From Ferruginibacter sp. (GTDB lineage: Bacteria > Bacteroidota > Bacteroidia > Chitinophagales > Chitinophagaceae): 64,000 bases of DNA. The notes beneath the pieces were generated by a model. The model was not told where the DNA came from. It saw only the letters and a list, made by a program, of their open reading frames with translations, and searched no databases. Below, in pieces: positions 45,732 to 54,779 of the stretch. Position 1 is the stretch's first letter; every line of letters starts with the position of its first letter. The stretch is from the NCBI GenBank assembly GCA_025963635.1, contig JAOQAK010000070.1, positions 62,001 to 126,000 of the forward strand. The letters are read 5' to 3'. Position numbers and translations under genes: made by a program.

Positions 45732-45763
45732 AAAAAAGTTCAGCCCGGCGCTGAACTTTTTTT
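45732..45763 (+). terminator. Intrinsic terminator after gcvP
   Basis: Stem AAAAAAGTTCAGC (45732-45744) with GCTGAACTTTTTT (45750-45762), loop CCGGC, then T-run. It is strong in the plus direction and also A/T-flanked on the other side. Confidence 0.85.
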
Positions 45764-45806
45764 ATTGGTACCAGTCACCACATGAAAAATATCCGTACAT
45801 TTCATC

Positions 45807-46907
45807 ATGCCGAATCAATTTCTTTTATATGGCGCTAACGGTTACACGGGTCGGTTAATCGCCCAACTTGCTGCAAGCTATCACCTGCAGCCGGTGCTTG
45901 CCGGCCGAAATGAAAAAGCCATTCAACAACTTGCCGAAGAATTACAACTTGCCTACCGGGTAATTGATTTACATGACACCGCCCAACTACAGCAATGCCT
46001 TACCGGTATAGACCTGGTGTTACACGCCGCAGGCCCATTTCAATTAACGGGAAAAGCAATGATGGAAGCCTGTATTGCCACTCGCACACATTATATTGAT
46101 ATTACGGGTGAGATAACGGTATTTGAAATGGCGAAGCAATTCAACGAAAAAGCTATTGAAGCTGGCATTATGCTGATGCCCGGTGCTGGCTTTGATGTGG
46201 TACCCACTGATTGCATGGCGCTGTTTCTGAAGAATAAATTGCCGGATGCAACCATGCTTCAGCTGGCATTCGCCTCAAGGGGTGGTGGATTATCGCACGG
46301 GACAGCTGCGACAATGGTCTTGGGGCTTGGGGAAGGAGGCGCTATAAGACATGAAGGCAAAATCATTCAGAAGCCACTCGGCCATAGAGGAATGTGGGTC
46401 GACTTTTCACCACTGGAAGGGGAAACTAAAAAGCTGTTCGTGATGACGATCCCGTGGGGTGATGTTTCAACGGCATTTTTTACGACGGGCATTCCAAATA
46501 TTGAAACTTATACTTCCGTTCCACGGAAAGCATATTTATTGTTGAAATTGCAAGGTGCATTCAATTGGCTGCTAAAAACCTCGATCGTAAGAAATTTTGC
46601 CAATAGAAAAATAAGTAAACTTCCGCCCGGACCGGCCGATGAAGCGAGGGCGAAAAGCAGCAGCCTTGTTTGGGGAAGGGTGCAAAACTCGCAGGGAAAA
46701 ACAGCAACTGCATATTTACAGGTAAAAGACGGGTATACTTTAACCGCTCATAGCAGTTTGTTGATTGCCGGGAAAATATTGGCAGGAAATTTCAAACCAG
46801 GCTACCAAACTCCCGCCGCAGCATACGGCGAAGATCTCGTGTTGGAAATTCCGGATACAAAAAGAACCCAAACCATTTATGGCGAGGGCTCTTTTATTAT
46901 AAGGTAA
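45807..46907 (+). CDS. Saccharopine dehydrogenase-like NAD(P)-binding protein (trans-acting enoyl reductase type)
   Basis: This 366-residue protein has an N-terminal Rossmann fold with the GANGYTG motif (9-15) and the saccharopine-dehydrogenase-like pattern: GRNEKAIQQLAEEL, VVLHAAGPFQLTGKAMMEACIATRTHYIDITGE, GFDVVPTDCMALFL. It is of the subgroup that includes trans-acting enoyl reductases. The start ATG at 45807 is 3 codons before the fold begins. The substrate is unknown; genes on both sides are unrelated. Confidence 0.88.
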   Translation: MPNQFLLYGANGYTGRLIAQLAASYHLQPVLAGRNEKAIQQLAEELQLAYRVIDLHDTAQLQQCLTGIDLVLHAAGPFQLTGKAMMEACIATRTHYIDITGEITVFEMAKQFNEKAIEAGIMLMPGAGFDVVPTDCMALFLKNKLPDATMLQLAFASRGGGLSHGTAATMVLGLGEGGAIRHEGKIIQKPLGHRGMWVDFSPLEGETKKLFVMTIPWGDVSTAFFTTGIPNIETYTSVPRKAYLLLKLQGAFNWLLKTSIVRNFANRKISKLPPGPADEARAKSSSLVWGRVQNSQGKTATAYLQVKDGYTLTAHSSLLIAGKILAGNFKPGYQTPAAAYGEDLVLEIPDTKRTQTIYGEGSFIIR

Positions 46908-46962
46908 AAAATGACCATTCAACTCTTTAGAGGTAAATGCCTTTTTTTATTTGATTAGTAGT

Positions 46963-47235
46963 TTAAACCTGAACAGCGGCTTGTTTAGGAAGAGAGATGC
47001 GGTTAAATTCTGCACCGCTGAAAATCTTCGCTAATTTATTGTCCTGCGACTGTTTCCACTCAGTGATATTGGTTTCGGATACAATACGCCAGAAGTTTTT
47101 TGATTTTAAATCCTCGTAATCAGGAGACTGAACAAAAATACCCAGAATGGTATTTCTCTTCTTAAATTCAATTTTAACCGCGTTTTTTGCAAGGTGCCCA
47201 CCCTCAATAAATTTGGCGATAGCTTCGTTGATCAT
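46963..47235 (-). CDS. Small conserved-looking protein of unknown function
   Basis: This 90-residue protein is one I do not recognise. It starts MINEAIAKFIEGGHLAKNAVKIEFKK and is basic and hydrophilic, with a short beta/alpha pattern and no signal peptide or membrane segment. I start at the ATG at 47235 because a TATATTTGC promoter-like box lies 14-22 bp upstream; the longer ORF to 47292 would cross that box. Its downstream neighbour on the same strand is absent (converges with the reductase). Confidence 0.6.
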   Translation of the reverse strand: MINEAIAKFIEGGHLAKNAVKIEFKKRNTILGIFVQSPDYEDLKSKNFWRIVSETNITEWKQSQDNKLAKIFSGAEFNRISLPKQAAVQV

Positions 47236-47248
47236 GTATTTTTTTTTT

Positions 47249-47257
47249 GCAAATATA
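47249..47257 (-). promoter_or_regulatory. Candidate -7 box for the small protein gene
   Basis: On the minus strand this reads TATATTTGC, an exact match to TAnnTTTGC, 14 bp before the ATG at 47235. Confidence 0.5.
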
Positions 47258-47324
47258 GGCCTTTTAGGCGGTATTTGTTGAAGTTTCTTCAACGGGCGGG
47301 GATTCCAGCGTTTACTGTTGGAGA

Positions 47325-47918
47325 TTATTCAAACTGGCTTGCTAAATGACTGAGCCCAAGTTCTGGGTTTTTTCCTTTAACACCGGCAAAGAAAAGAACC
47401 ACTTTTTTGATATCGGCTGCTTCATCTTCGGTGGTATAAAACGGCTCGGAAAACCGGAATTCCTTATTTCCAAAGTCGAAAGCCACTAAAACGATCGGAA
47501 CACCAGCCTTTTTAGCAATATGATAAAAGCCGGTACGCAGGCGATCAATCTTCTTTCTTGTGCCTTCGGGGGATAATGCGATTGCAAATGATTCATTGCT
47601 GTTGAACATATTTACGACCTGGTCAACAAAGTTATTGCTGCTGGAGCGATCCACCGGCACACCTCCCAGTTTTCGAAATATTGCCCCAAAAGGCGGCCTG
47701 AACAGTTCTTTTTTGGCAATAAATTTGACATGCCCCAGTTTTAAGTAACCTCTAAAGGCAAAGCCCATGAAGATGTCCCAACTGCTGGTATGTGGACCTA
47801 CCACCATTACAAAATTCTTAAGATCCGGCGGGATGCCATTTACGGCTTTCCAACCTGTAAGTTTTAGGTATGTTTTAAATAGGTAGTGTACCAACAAACT
47901 GAATTTTATCAGCTGCAA
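47325..47918 (-). CDS. 1-acyl-sn-glycerol-3-phosphate acyltransferase-like (PlsC family)
   Basis: This 197-residue acyltransferase has motif I H-x4-D (GPHTSSWD, H43 and D48), the FIAKKELFRPPFGAIFRKLGGVPVDRS segment (motif II) and motif III SPEGTR (E118). Such enzymes acylate lysophosphatidate or related lipids. It is shorter than classic PlsC and has one N-terminal hydrophobic stretch; it belongs to the small acyltransferase group. It is separated from the small protein by 89 bp. Confidence 0.88.
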   Translation of the reverse strand: MQLIKFSLLVHYLFKTYLKLTGWKAVNGIPPDLKNFVMVVGPHTSSWDIFMGFAFRGYLKLGHVKFIAKKELFRPPFGAIFRKLGGVPVDRSSSNNFVDQVVNMFNSNESFAIALSPEGTRKKIDRLRTGFYHIAKKAGVPIVLVAFDFGNKEFRFSEPFYTTEDEAADIKKVVLFFAGVKGKNPELGLSHLASQFE

Positions 47919-48065
47919 CTTACGGCATAAGTAGTTACAACGGCTGAAAAATCGACAAGGATGCCCATTAATCCAGGTTAGTTGTTATTTAAACGCCTAT
48001 TAATACCCCCAACTTCAGTTAAATTTCCCTTATAAAATGGTCGAGAGGCGCCTTTAACTAGGCTA

Positions 48066-48099
48066 TTTGCTCCAATTATAAAAGAAAAGCCTATATTTG
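48066..48099 (+). promoter_or_regulatory. Candidate -33/-7 promoter of the cold-shock gene
   Basis: TTTG at 48066-48069 and TATATTTG at 48092-48099 are separated by 22 bp. A start near 48105 would give a ~25-nt leader before the ATG at 48130. Confidence 0.5.
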
Positions 48100-48129
48100 T
48101 CACTTAATTTAATACAATACAATTTTAAA

Positions 48130-48327
48130 ATGGACAAAACACTAGGCACCGTTAAGTTTTTCAATTCTGAAAAAGGATTCGGATTTATCAAGCATGATGA
48201 TTCAAACAAAGAAACTTTCGTACATGTTAGCGGATTAATCAATGACATTAAAGAAGGAGACCGGGTTGAATTTGACCTGCAGGAAGGTAAAAAAGGTATG
48301 AATGCCGTTAATGTTAAACTGATCTAA
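48130..48327 (+). CDS. Cold-shock domain protein
   Basis: This 65-residue single cold-shock domain protein binds single-stranded RNA/DNA. The RNP1 motif is KGFGFIKHD and RNP2 is TFVHVSGL; GTVKFFNSEKGFGFI is the classic start. The ATG at 48130 gives the normal 65-70 residues; a GTG at 48097 would lie inside the promoter. A terminator follows. Confidence 0.96.
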   Translation: MDKTLGTVKFFNSEKGFGFIKHDDSNKETFVHVSGLINDIKEGDRVEFDLQEGKKGMNAVNVKLI

Positions 48328-48356
48328 CATATTGATCTTTCTTAATAAAAGGTATT

Positions 48357-48387
48357 GGGCTGCTAATTTTTTAGTAGCCCTTTTTTT
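48357..48387 (+). terminator. Intrinsic terminator after the cold-shock gene
   Basis: Stem GGGCTGCTAA (48357-48366) with TTAGTAGCCC (48371-48380), one G-T pair, loop TTTT, then 7 Ts. Confidence 0.85.
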
Positions 48388-48525
48388 GACCTTTCACCAC
48401 TCTTAGGATGTACATTTTTATGTAAGATTTAGAACCGAAATTCCGTTTATTGTTAAATCAGTGCTGGAATGAGTTTACTGGCAACCACTGATGCGAAATT
48501 TTGTTAACACGAAAAAATCAAAAAT

Positions 48526-49392
48526 ATGAAGTATATATCTCCACTTTTATTATTCATCGCAATTATTTGCCTTCCCGGCATTCCTGCAATTGCACAATCT
48601 TCTCCCGGCAAATTAGTTTTATCCAAGGGCCAAAAATTCCAAATAGACAATAATGTCAAATCGGTTATTAACCAGGAAATGATGGGCCAATCGATCGAAA
48701 TTAAAACCGATGCAAATATGGTGCACCAACTGGAAGTAAAGGAGAAGAAGAACAATGCTTACCTGGTTTCTTCCACACTTACAAGACTCACCAGCAGTGG
48801 AAGTGCAATGGGCCAGGAAATGAATTTTGACTCAGAAAAGAAAGAAGACCTCGAAGGCGAAATGGGCCAGGCACTTAAAGATCAGTTGAATGTAGCCAAG
48901 GAAGCTGAATTCAATGAAAAGGCCAAAGTTATAAGGGGTATTTCAAAAGATACGGCAGCAGGCGCAAGTGGCCAGATGGCAGAAATGATCAAAAGATTTG
49001 CAGGCAGTGCCGGCGATGAGAGCAATGGAGCTGTCGTGGCCTTTGAAGTAATACCTGCCGGTAAGAAAGTAGGTGATAGCTGGTCGGATTCTACCATTAC
49101 GGAGCAAGTAAAAACATATAAAAATTATACGTTCAAAGAACTCAACGGAAACAATGCTTCCCTGTCAATCACCGGCAAACAGCTAACCCAAATGAAGATG
49201 GAACAGCAGGGAATGGAAATTCATGTAAGCATGGAGGGCAATATCACTGAAGAAGGAATTGTTGACATAAAGACCGGTTTGGTGAAACAACGGAATTCTG
49301 TATTGGATGGCACAGGTACAACCGAAGTGATGGGACAAAGCATTCCCAGCAAAATAAAAGTTACCACCATTACTACGGTAACGCAAAAGTAA
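48526..49392 (+). CDS. DUF6263-like secreted protein
   Basis: This 288-residue exported protein has a signal peptide (LLLFIAIICLPGIPAIAQ). The body has the pattern seen in DUF6263 proteins: GQKFQIDNNVKSVINQEMMGQSIEI, a middle AFEVIPAGKKVGDSWSDS and C-terminal KQRNSVLDGTGTTEVMGQSIPSKIKVTTITTVTQK. The function is unknown. Repeated use of MGQ and EGEMG motifs is noticeable. It is a single gene followed by a terminator. Confidence 0.8.
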   Translation: MKYISPLLLFIAIICLPGIPAIAQSSPGKLVLSKGQKFQIDNNVKSVINQEMMGQSIEIKTDANMVHQLEVKEKKNNAYLVSSTLTRLTSSGSAMGQEMNFDSEKKEDLEGEMGQALKDQLNVAKEAEFNEKAKVIRGISKDTAAGASGQMAEMIKRFAGSAGDESNGAVVAFEVIPAGKKVGDSWSDSTITEQVKTYKNYTFKELNGNNASLSITGKQLTQMKMEQQGMEIHVSMEGNITEEGIVDIKTGLVKQRNSVLDGTGTTEVMGQSIPSKIKVTTITTVTQK

Positions 49393-49413
49393 TTTTTCGA
49401 ATAACTAATTTAG

Positions 49414-49441
49414 CGCTGTTCAAAAAGAACAGCGTTTTTTT
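49414..49441 (+). terminator. Intrinsic terminator after the DUF6263-like gene
   Basis: CGCTGTTC (49414-49421)/GAACAGCG (49427-49434) stem with AAAAA loop and 7 Ts. Confidence 0.85.
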
Positions 49442-49466
49442 GAAACTCCTTGCCCCTTTTATCAAT

Positions 49467-50669
49467 TCAGCTTCTTTTTTGCAAGAACCAATAAGCGGGG
49501 AGCAGCAGGACACAGGTAGTGCCTATGACCCACCATAATAAATGGTAGCCAAAATGTTCGGCCAGTTGTGCGCCCAGAAAAGGCCCGGTGGCCTGGGCAG
49601 ATGACCACGCTACGGTATACAATGCCGCATACTGGCCCCGGTTTTCAGCATTGGTTCTGCTGATCCAGTAAGTGTTCATAAATGGCATGGAAATAATTTC
49701 GCCAATGGTTACAAAGAACATTGAGGAGAATGCGAGCACCATTGCGTTGCCGATCGGTAAGTTCAAAGCCAGGTAAGAAATGCTCACTAGAAAAACACCC
49801 GCTGCCATATAATGCACAGGAGGCCGCCTGCCTTCCAGTCTGAATACAATGATCATTTCAAAAAGGGCTATCAATATCCCATTAAATGCCATATTGATGC
49901 CTATGTAGGATTCTGAAAGGTGCAAACCGGTTTTATAAAAAACAGGAACTGTGGTGAACATCTGGAAAAAGCAAATGGCAAATACCAGTTGTATCGTGAT
50001 GAAGAAAAGATAGGTCCGATCCCGGTAAGCTGAATTCACTATAACAACCGTTTTCTTTTTTGTAACGACTGTAACAGTATTTCTTGATGGTGCAAATACC
50101 AAAAATAAAAGCACGGCCGCACTGATATTGGTTATCCCATCTACCCAAAACAATAAGCCATAATTAAAAGAGGCAAGAATTCCGCCGATCGCACTTCCAA
50201 AAGCCCATCCCAGGTTAATTGCAAGCCGGTTAAGTGAATACGAGCGGGTACGGTTTTCAGTCTTGCTATAATGCGCAATTGCCACTGCATTTGCGGGGCG
50301 AAAGGCTTCATTGATCATACTCAAAAAGAAAGTAGTAACGCAAATTGCCGAGTAGCTCTTCATTTGCCCCAACACAATAAACATTAATCCGCCACCGAGC
50401 AGGGTAAATAGCTGAACGTAATAAAACCCGACTTTGTCCGTGATCTTACCACCGGCGAGCGCTCCTACAATTGCGCCCGCTCCAAACAAACTCATTACAA
50501 ATCCTGCCTTTCCAATACCTACTCCCATGGCTTGCGTCATATACATAGTAAGGAACGGCACTACCATTGTGCCGCTGCGGTTTACAAGCATTACCAGCGA
50601 GAGCCACCAGGTATTACGGGACAAACCGCCGTACGAACTTTTATATAAATTGATGGCGGAACTAAGCAT
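49467..50669 (-). CDS. MFS transporter
   Basis: This 400-residue major-facilitator protein has 12 predicted spans. The loop motif GALAGGKITDKVGFYYVQL (G-x-x-x-D-x-x-G) and the AIAHYSKTENRTRSYSLNRLAINLGWAFGSAIGG region identify the superfamily. The MdtH-like second-half signature INMAFNGILIALFEMIIVFRLEGRRP is also seen. The substrate is not deducible. It lies alone between the convergent DUF6263-like gene and the thioesterase gene. Confidence 0.86.
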   Translation of the reverse strand: MLSSAINLYKSSYGGLSRNTWWLSLVMLVNRSGTMVVPFLTMYMTQAMGVGIGKAGFVMSLFGAGAIVGALAGGKITDKVGFYYVQLFTLLGGGLMFIVLGQMKSYSAICVTTFFLSMINEAFRPANAVAIAHYSKTENRTRSYSLNRLAINLGWAFGSAIGGILASFNYGLLFWVDGITNISAAVLLFLVFAPSRNTVTVVTKKKTVVIVNSAYRDRTYLFFITIQLVFAICFFQMFTTVPVFYKTGLHLSESYIGINMAFNGILIALFEMIIVFRLEGRRPPVHYMAAGVFLVSISYLALNLPIGNAMVLAFSSMFFVTIGEIISMPFMNTYWISRTNAENRGQYAALYTVAWSSAQATGPFLGAQLAEHFGYHLLWWVIGTTCVLLLPAYWFLQKRS

Positions 50670-50782
50670 ACAATTTTAGTAATTCAGCGCACTTGATCAG
50701 CACATTCCAGGCCCGCTGCTGCGGGATAGGTATCTTTTGTGAAGCAGGTATTAATAAACGCCGTGAAGATAATCAAGGCGAA

Positions 50783-51226
50783 CTATTTTTTTTCTATAAA
50801 TGTAAACCCGGGAGATTTCGGAATCCGCTCAAATGCTTGCCTGAAAGTTTCAGGAGGTTTTGCAAGCTTGCGAAGGTTGGTATCTATCCAGGCGCCCTCA
50901 ACAGTAATGATTGCTGCTATGGTATCGTTGTTTTTCCAAAGTTCATGGATCATTGTCCACTTTGAAACATCAGCAGCAGCTTTACTCAAAACCAGGTTTA
51001 TTTTTATCTCATCTCCAAATTTTATCTCTCTTTTAAATACGCACTCTTCCCTAAACAGTATGGGGCCAATATTGTACTGCAACATTAATTCGGGAGTGAC
51101 CCCGTTTTCGTTTAAAAAGGAAATACGGGTGAAGGCCCCGAAGTCGTAATATACAGAATGCCGGAGATGGTAATTTGGATCAAGATCGCTCCACCGTATC
51201 TGCATCTTTTTTTCATACACAGTCAT
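50783..51226 (-). CDS. 4HBT-family acyl-CoA thioesterase
   Basis: This 147-residue hotdog-fold thioesterase has the N-terminal RWSDLDPNYHLRHSVYYDFGAFTRISFL, matching the 4HBT motif (Asp in DLDxxxHL). It hydrolyses acyl-CoA esters; the physiological substrate is unknown. It is monocistronic. Confidence 0.88.
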   Translation of the reverse strand: MTVYEKKMQIRWSDLDPNYHLRHSVYYDFGAFTRISFLNENGVTPELMLQYNIGPILFREECVFKREIKFGDEIKINLVLSKAAADVSKWTMIHELWKNNDTIAAIITVEGAWIDTNLRKLAKPPETFRQAFERIPKSPGFTFIEKK

Positions 51227-51540
51227 GATTTATATTTTCACAAAAGTAATAAAAAGGCATCCTGCTTTCGAGCCTGCCTCTGTCAAAAAGAATTTGCAGC
51301 ATCCGGCTTTTTCAACTGATCTTAATAATTACACTTGACAAGCGATAAATGCGTGATAAGATTTTTTGTCCGGGCAGTAAAGCAATGTGGATCATCGTTG
51401 CATCGCCCTCTTGTACCTGGTATCATTGGGCAACTTTAAATGCGTTTTAAATTTAAATAAATCCCGCTTTATTTGTTTCGAAACAAATAAAACAGGGTTT
51501 ATTAATACAATGAATGTGGGCAGATATGCCCTGGCGAGGA
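51227..51540. other. Intergenic region with dispersed repeat and hairpin
   Basis: This 314-bp spacer holds no supported gene. A dispersed ~45-bp repeat copy is at 51391-51437 (ATCATCGTTGCATCGCCCTC...), and an imperfect 20-bp inverted repeat is centred on CG at 51479-51480. The right part leads into the DUF4139 remnant. Confidence 0.6.
51459..51500. repeat. Long hairpin AAATCCC...GGGTTT
   Basis: The arms 51459-51478 and 51481-51500 pair with 11 perfect base pairs nearest the centre (CTTTATTTGTTT type) and looser pairing outside. An 18-base A/T-rich stem of this type could be a terminator or small-RNA hairpin, or the trace of a mobile element. Confidence 0.55.
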
Positions 51541-51663
51541 CTAATTCAGGTTTAAAATTTTGTCTTTTGGATACTTCACACTATAACTTACCCTAAGTTT
51601 TTTTACTTCTCCGGGAGCCAGTTTCAATTTCCAGCTAAGCACTCCGGTTTCGGGGATAAATTG
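51541..51663 (-). pseudogene. C-terminal remnant of a DUF4139 (mucoidy-inhibitor-like) gene
   Basis: On the minus strand the last ~40 codons before the TAG at 51541 read YQFIPETGVLSWKLKLAPGE...KKLRVSYSVKYPKD, which closely resembles the end of the DUF4139 domain (pattern GxLxWxLxLxPGExKxLxxxYxVxYPKD). The full protein is several hundred residues, but the neighbouring upstream DNA (from 51670) is the spacer of the SGNH gene and contains no DUF4139 coding. No ribosome start fits this fragment, so I call it a truncated, dead gene. An ORF to 51747 exists only because of overlap with unrelated DNA. Confidence 0.7.
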
Positions 51664-51701
51664 GTAAGAATGGTAAAGCGGGAAAATAATCACGCAGTGT
51701 A

Positions 51702-52427
51702 TTATTGAAGTGCCTTTTTTATAACCGGCACAAATACTTCTGCCCACAATTTATATTGCAGGCCTGAAGGATGCAAGCCGTCTGTTGCAATCAATGTGCG
51801 GTCGTTTGCCGCAAGCCTCGAAGCCGGTGTAATGTCAACATAATTAACGGCCATCTGCGTGGAAATTGTTTTATTGATTACATTGAAGGAATCAATTTCT
51901 CGGGCGATCGATGCTTTGTCACTGCCGCTTGCATAAGGTGTTACGCTATAATCAGGAATAGATAAAACGAACACCCTTGTTTTTTTATTGCCAGCATATT
52001 GTATCGATTTGATGAGTAAGGTTGAAAACTGATCGGTATATTCCTGTGGTGATCTGTGTTGGTATTGATTGTTAACGCCGATCAATAGCGTAACAATATC
52101 ATAGCTTGGTTTAATGGGAGCAGCGGATGAAAGTCTGCTCAATAAATCCCCCGTTGTCCAACCTGTTTGAGCAATTATTTCCGGATCACTAAACTTAATT
52201 CCGCCAATGCCCAGGTATTCCACTGTTTGTACCGGGAACCTGTCTGCTATCGCTACAGACTGGCCGATGGTATAAGAGTCGCCTAAAGCCAGGTAGGTTT
52301 TCAATGTGGTAGTGTCAGCTGCAACCGGAGGTGTAACAGGATTGGAAACATAATGGGGCTCGGCTTCTTTTTTACAGGAAGAAGCAAGTTGTAAAATAAT
52401 AAACGGTATCAATAATATTCGCATCAT
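51702..52427 (-). CDS. SGNH/GDSL-hydrolase lipoprotein
   Basis: This 241-residue predicted lipoprotein (lipobox LASSC, Cys18) has an SGNH-hydrolase domain: block I GDSYTIG (S51), IGVNNQY (N119) and the C-terminal D216-G-L-H219 (TDGLHPSG). SGNH enzymes often remove acetyl or other acyl groups from polysaccharides. At the end of a glycan-degrading locus a carbohydrate-deacetylase role is plausible (inference). The start at 52427 begins the signal peptide MMRILLIPFIILQL; the longer ORF to 52451 adds 8 unneeded residues. Confidence 0.85.
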   Translation of the reverse strand: MMRILLIPFIILQLASSCKKEAEPHYVSNPVTPPVAADTTTLKTYLALGDSYTIGQSVAIADRFPVQTVEYLGIGGIKFSDPEIIAQTGWTTGDLLSRLSSAAPIKPSYDIVTLLIGVNNQYQHRSPQEYTDQFSTLLIKSIQYAGNKKTRVFVLSIPDYSVTPYASGSDKASIAREIDSFNVINKTISTQMAVNYVDITPASRLAANDRTLIATDGLHPSGLQYKLWAEVFVPVIKKALQ

Positions 52428-52469
52428 TTTGAAATACGTTATTGCCATCACTTTAGTTCAATATAAACA

Positions 52470-52505
52470 TAAAAAAAGGTTCACACCTTTTAAAAGATGT
52501 AAACC
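52470..52505 (-). terminator. Terminator upstream of the SGNH gene, after GH3
   Basis: The arms GGTTCACACCTTTT (52478-52491) and AAAAGATGTAAACC (52492-52505) pair with two G-T pairs on the minus strand, followed by a run of 7 Ts (As on the plus strand, 52471-52477). It lies just beyond the GH3 stop at 52526, and the SGNH gene then likely uses its own promoter. Confidence 0.75.
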
Positions 52506-52525
52506 CTCTTGTAAATTTTTCGGAA

Positions 52526-54700
52526 TTATTTCAGCGTAATCCCTTTTGTTGCTCTTATATCCCTCGACGAACTGCCAGCCATTATTGTAAAACTTCCCGG
52601 CTCCAAAACCCATTGCGCTTTTACATCATTGTAATACTGAAAAGCTTCTTTGCCTAAGCTGATAGTAACCGTTTTGCTTTCGCCCGGTTTTAAAAATATT
52701 TTTTCAAATCCTTTCAATTCTTTTTCAGGCCTTCTAAAACTACTTGCATCATCTTTCACATACACCTGTACTACTTCAGCTCCTTGCACTTTGCCCGTGT
52801 TGGTAACAGTTAACGTAACCAGGGCAGATTGGTTGCCGGCAATCACGTTCATATTTGAATAGCCAAAACTTGTATAAGAAAGTCCATGCCCAAATGGAAA
52901 CTCGGGGGCAACTTTATAGGTATCAAAATAACGATACCCAACAAAAATATCATCCTTATACTGTACCGTTACACCATCGCCAGGATATTCGCCAATGGTA
53001 TGCGCCGGGCTTTCAGACAGGTGTTTTGGGAAAGTCATAGGCAGCTTGCCTGATGGATTTACTTCACCAAATAGTATTTCGGCCAATGCGTTACCACCTT
53101 CGCTTCCAGGATACCATGCCTGCAATACTGCCGGTGCAGCGCTTATCCATTTCGATATATCGATTGGTCCGCCGCCCATTAACACCACGATGGTTTTAGG
53201 ATTGGCTTTGATAACCGCTTCGATCAATTCATTTTGTCCGAATGGCATATCCATATCGTCCTTATCCACTCCTTCGGCGTCATACGCATTATCGCTCCAT
53301 TTTGTAAAATCATATCCATGTGCCCAACCGCCGACAACGATCGCCACATCCGAATTTTTCGCTGCAGTTACTGCTTCATTGATAAGTTGTTCGTTTGCTT
53401 TAGCACCTCTCTCCTGCTTATATCCTTCAGCATAATTAATCGTAAACCTGCCCTTTCCCATTTTACTTAAGCCGGCCTGTGGAGTTATTTCATAACGGGT
53501 ACGTACCTGTGAACTTCCACCGCCCAACGACTGAAGTTTGGTTGCGTTGGGGCCTATAAGGGCAATTGTTTTGATACCATTTTTATTAAGCGGAAGTGTG
53601 TTGTTGCTATTCTTCAAAAGCACCATACCTTCTTCAGCAATTTTTTTTGCTGTTGCGAAATGTTCTTTGGTACTGAATGATCCAGACGGCCTTTTATCAA
53701 ACATATGCGTTTTGTGCATTACATATAGTATCCGACTTACTTTGCTATCGATGAGGCTCTCATCTATAATACCTTTTTTTACAAGGGTAACTACACTGTC
53801 TGCAAGGTAGAAATTACTGTAAGCCTTTTTATCAAGATCAGTTCCCATTTCAAGATCAGTACCATACCATAACGCTTCTAATGTGTTGTGCACTGCACCC
53901 CAATCACTCATCAATAATCCTTTGAAACCAAATTCACCCTTCAAAATTTTATTCACCAGGTAATCATTTTCAGTACACCACTGCCCCCTGAATTTATTGT
54001 ATGCGCCCATTACAGAATAAACGCCTCCTTCCTGAACGGCAGCTTTAAACCCGGGAAGATAGATTTCCCGCAACGCCCGCTCGCTCATCAAAACATTGAT
54101 GCTTCCTCTTTTTATTTCCTGGTTATTGGCAAGATAATGTTTAACACAGGCCGCCACACCCTGGTCCTGCACTCCTTTGATATACCCCACTACCATTTTA
54201 GAAACGAGGTAAGGATCTTCACTCTGGTACTCAAAATTTCTACCGTTTAATGGTGTACGGATAATATTAATGCCTGGGCCAAGAATGATGTCCTTTCCGC
54301 GGGCATTGGCCTCACTGCCAAGTACGGAGCCGAAAGCATAGCCCAATTTCGGGTTCCATGTACTTGCCAAGCATACACCGGTAGGCAGGTAAGTACCACT
54401 GTCGAATACATGCATACTCGCTGCATTCCAGCCTCTGCCGTGTTCCATGCGAACACCGTGCGGGCCATCACTCATTGTTAATTCAGGTATGCCCAGCCGT
54501 TGAACACCGCCCGAAGTGAAGGACGAGTTGCCATGTATCATGCCCACTTTTTCTTCCAGCGTCATTTGTTTTATCTGCACATCTATTTTTTTATAAATGG
54601 CTGCATCTGTTGCTGACCCCTGGGCGCTTGTCTTTTGATTGGTCATTGACAGGCAAAGCACTGCAAGTGCACCGGCAATCTTAATTTGTATTCTTTTCAT
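52526..54700 (-). CDS. GH3 family beta-glucosidase-like enzyme (first)
   Basis: This 724-residue secreted glycoside hydrolase family 3 enzyme has a signal peptide (IAGALAVLCLSMTNQKTSAQ). The N-domain has MTLEEKVGMIHGNSSFTSGGVQRLGIPELTMSDGPHGVR, the KHY motif (CVKHYLANN) and the nucleophile D266 in LLMSDWGA. The second domain and the C-terminal fibronectin-III-like domain (TVTNTGKVQGAEVVQVYVKD) are present. GH3 enzymes mostly act as beta-glucosidases or beta-xylosidases on oligosaccharides; the substrate is inferred only generally. It is followed by the SGNH gene. Confidence 0.93.
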   Translation of the reverse strand: MKRIQIKIAGALAVLCLSMTNQKTSAQGSATDAAIYKKIDVQIKQMTLEEKVGMIHGNSSFTSGGVQRLGIPELTMSDGPHGVRMEHGRGWNAASMHVFDSGTYLPTGVCLASTWNPKLGYAFGSVLGSEANARGKDIILGPGINIIRTPLNGRNFEYQSEDPYLVSKMVVGYIKGVQDQGVAACVKHYLANNQEIKRGSINVLMSERALREIYLPGFKAAVQEGGVYSVMGAYNKFRGQWCTENDYLVNKILKGEFGFKGLLMSDWGAVHNTLEALWYGTDLEMGTDLDKKAYSNFYLADSVVTLVKKGIIDESLIDSKVSRILYVMHKTHMFDKRPSGSFSTKEHFATAKKIAEEGMVLLKNSNNTLPLNKNGIKTIALIGPNATKLQSLGGGSSQVRTRYEITPQAGLSKMGKGRFTINYAEGYKQERGAKANEQLINEAVTAAKNSDVAIVVGGWAHGYDFTKWSDNAYDAEGVDKDDMDMPFGQNELIEAVIKANPKTIVVLMGGGPIDISKWISAAPAVLQAWYPGSEGGNALAEILFGEVNPSGKLPMTFPKHLSESPAHTIGEYPGDGVTVQYKDDIFVGYRYFDTYKVAPEFPFGHGLSYTSFGYSNMNVIAGNQSALVTLTVTNTGKVQGAEVVQVYVKDDASSFRRPEKELKGFEKIFLKPGESKTVTISLGKEAFQYYNDVKAQWVLEPGSFTIMAGSSSRDIRATKGITLK

Positions 54701-54779
54701 ATTTTTAAAAATGGTTTTTTATAGTATCAGATATTTTCCTACCAGGTATAATTGTTTAAAACGGGCCAAAGGTCCTCAT

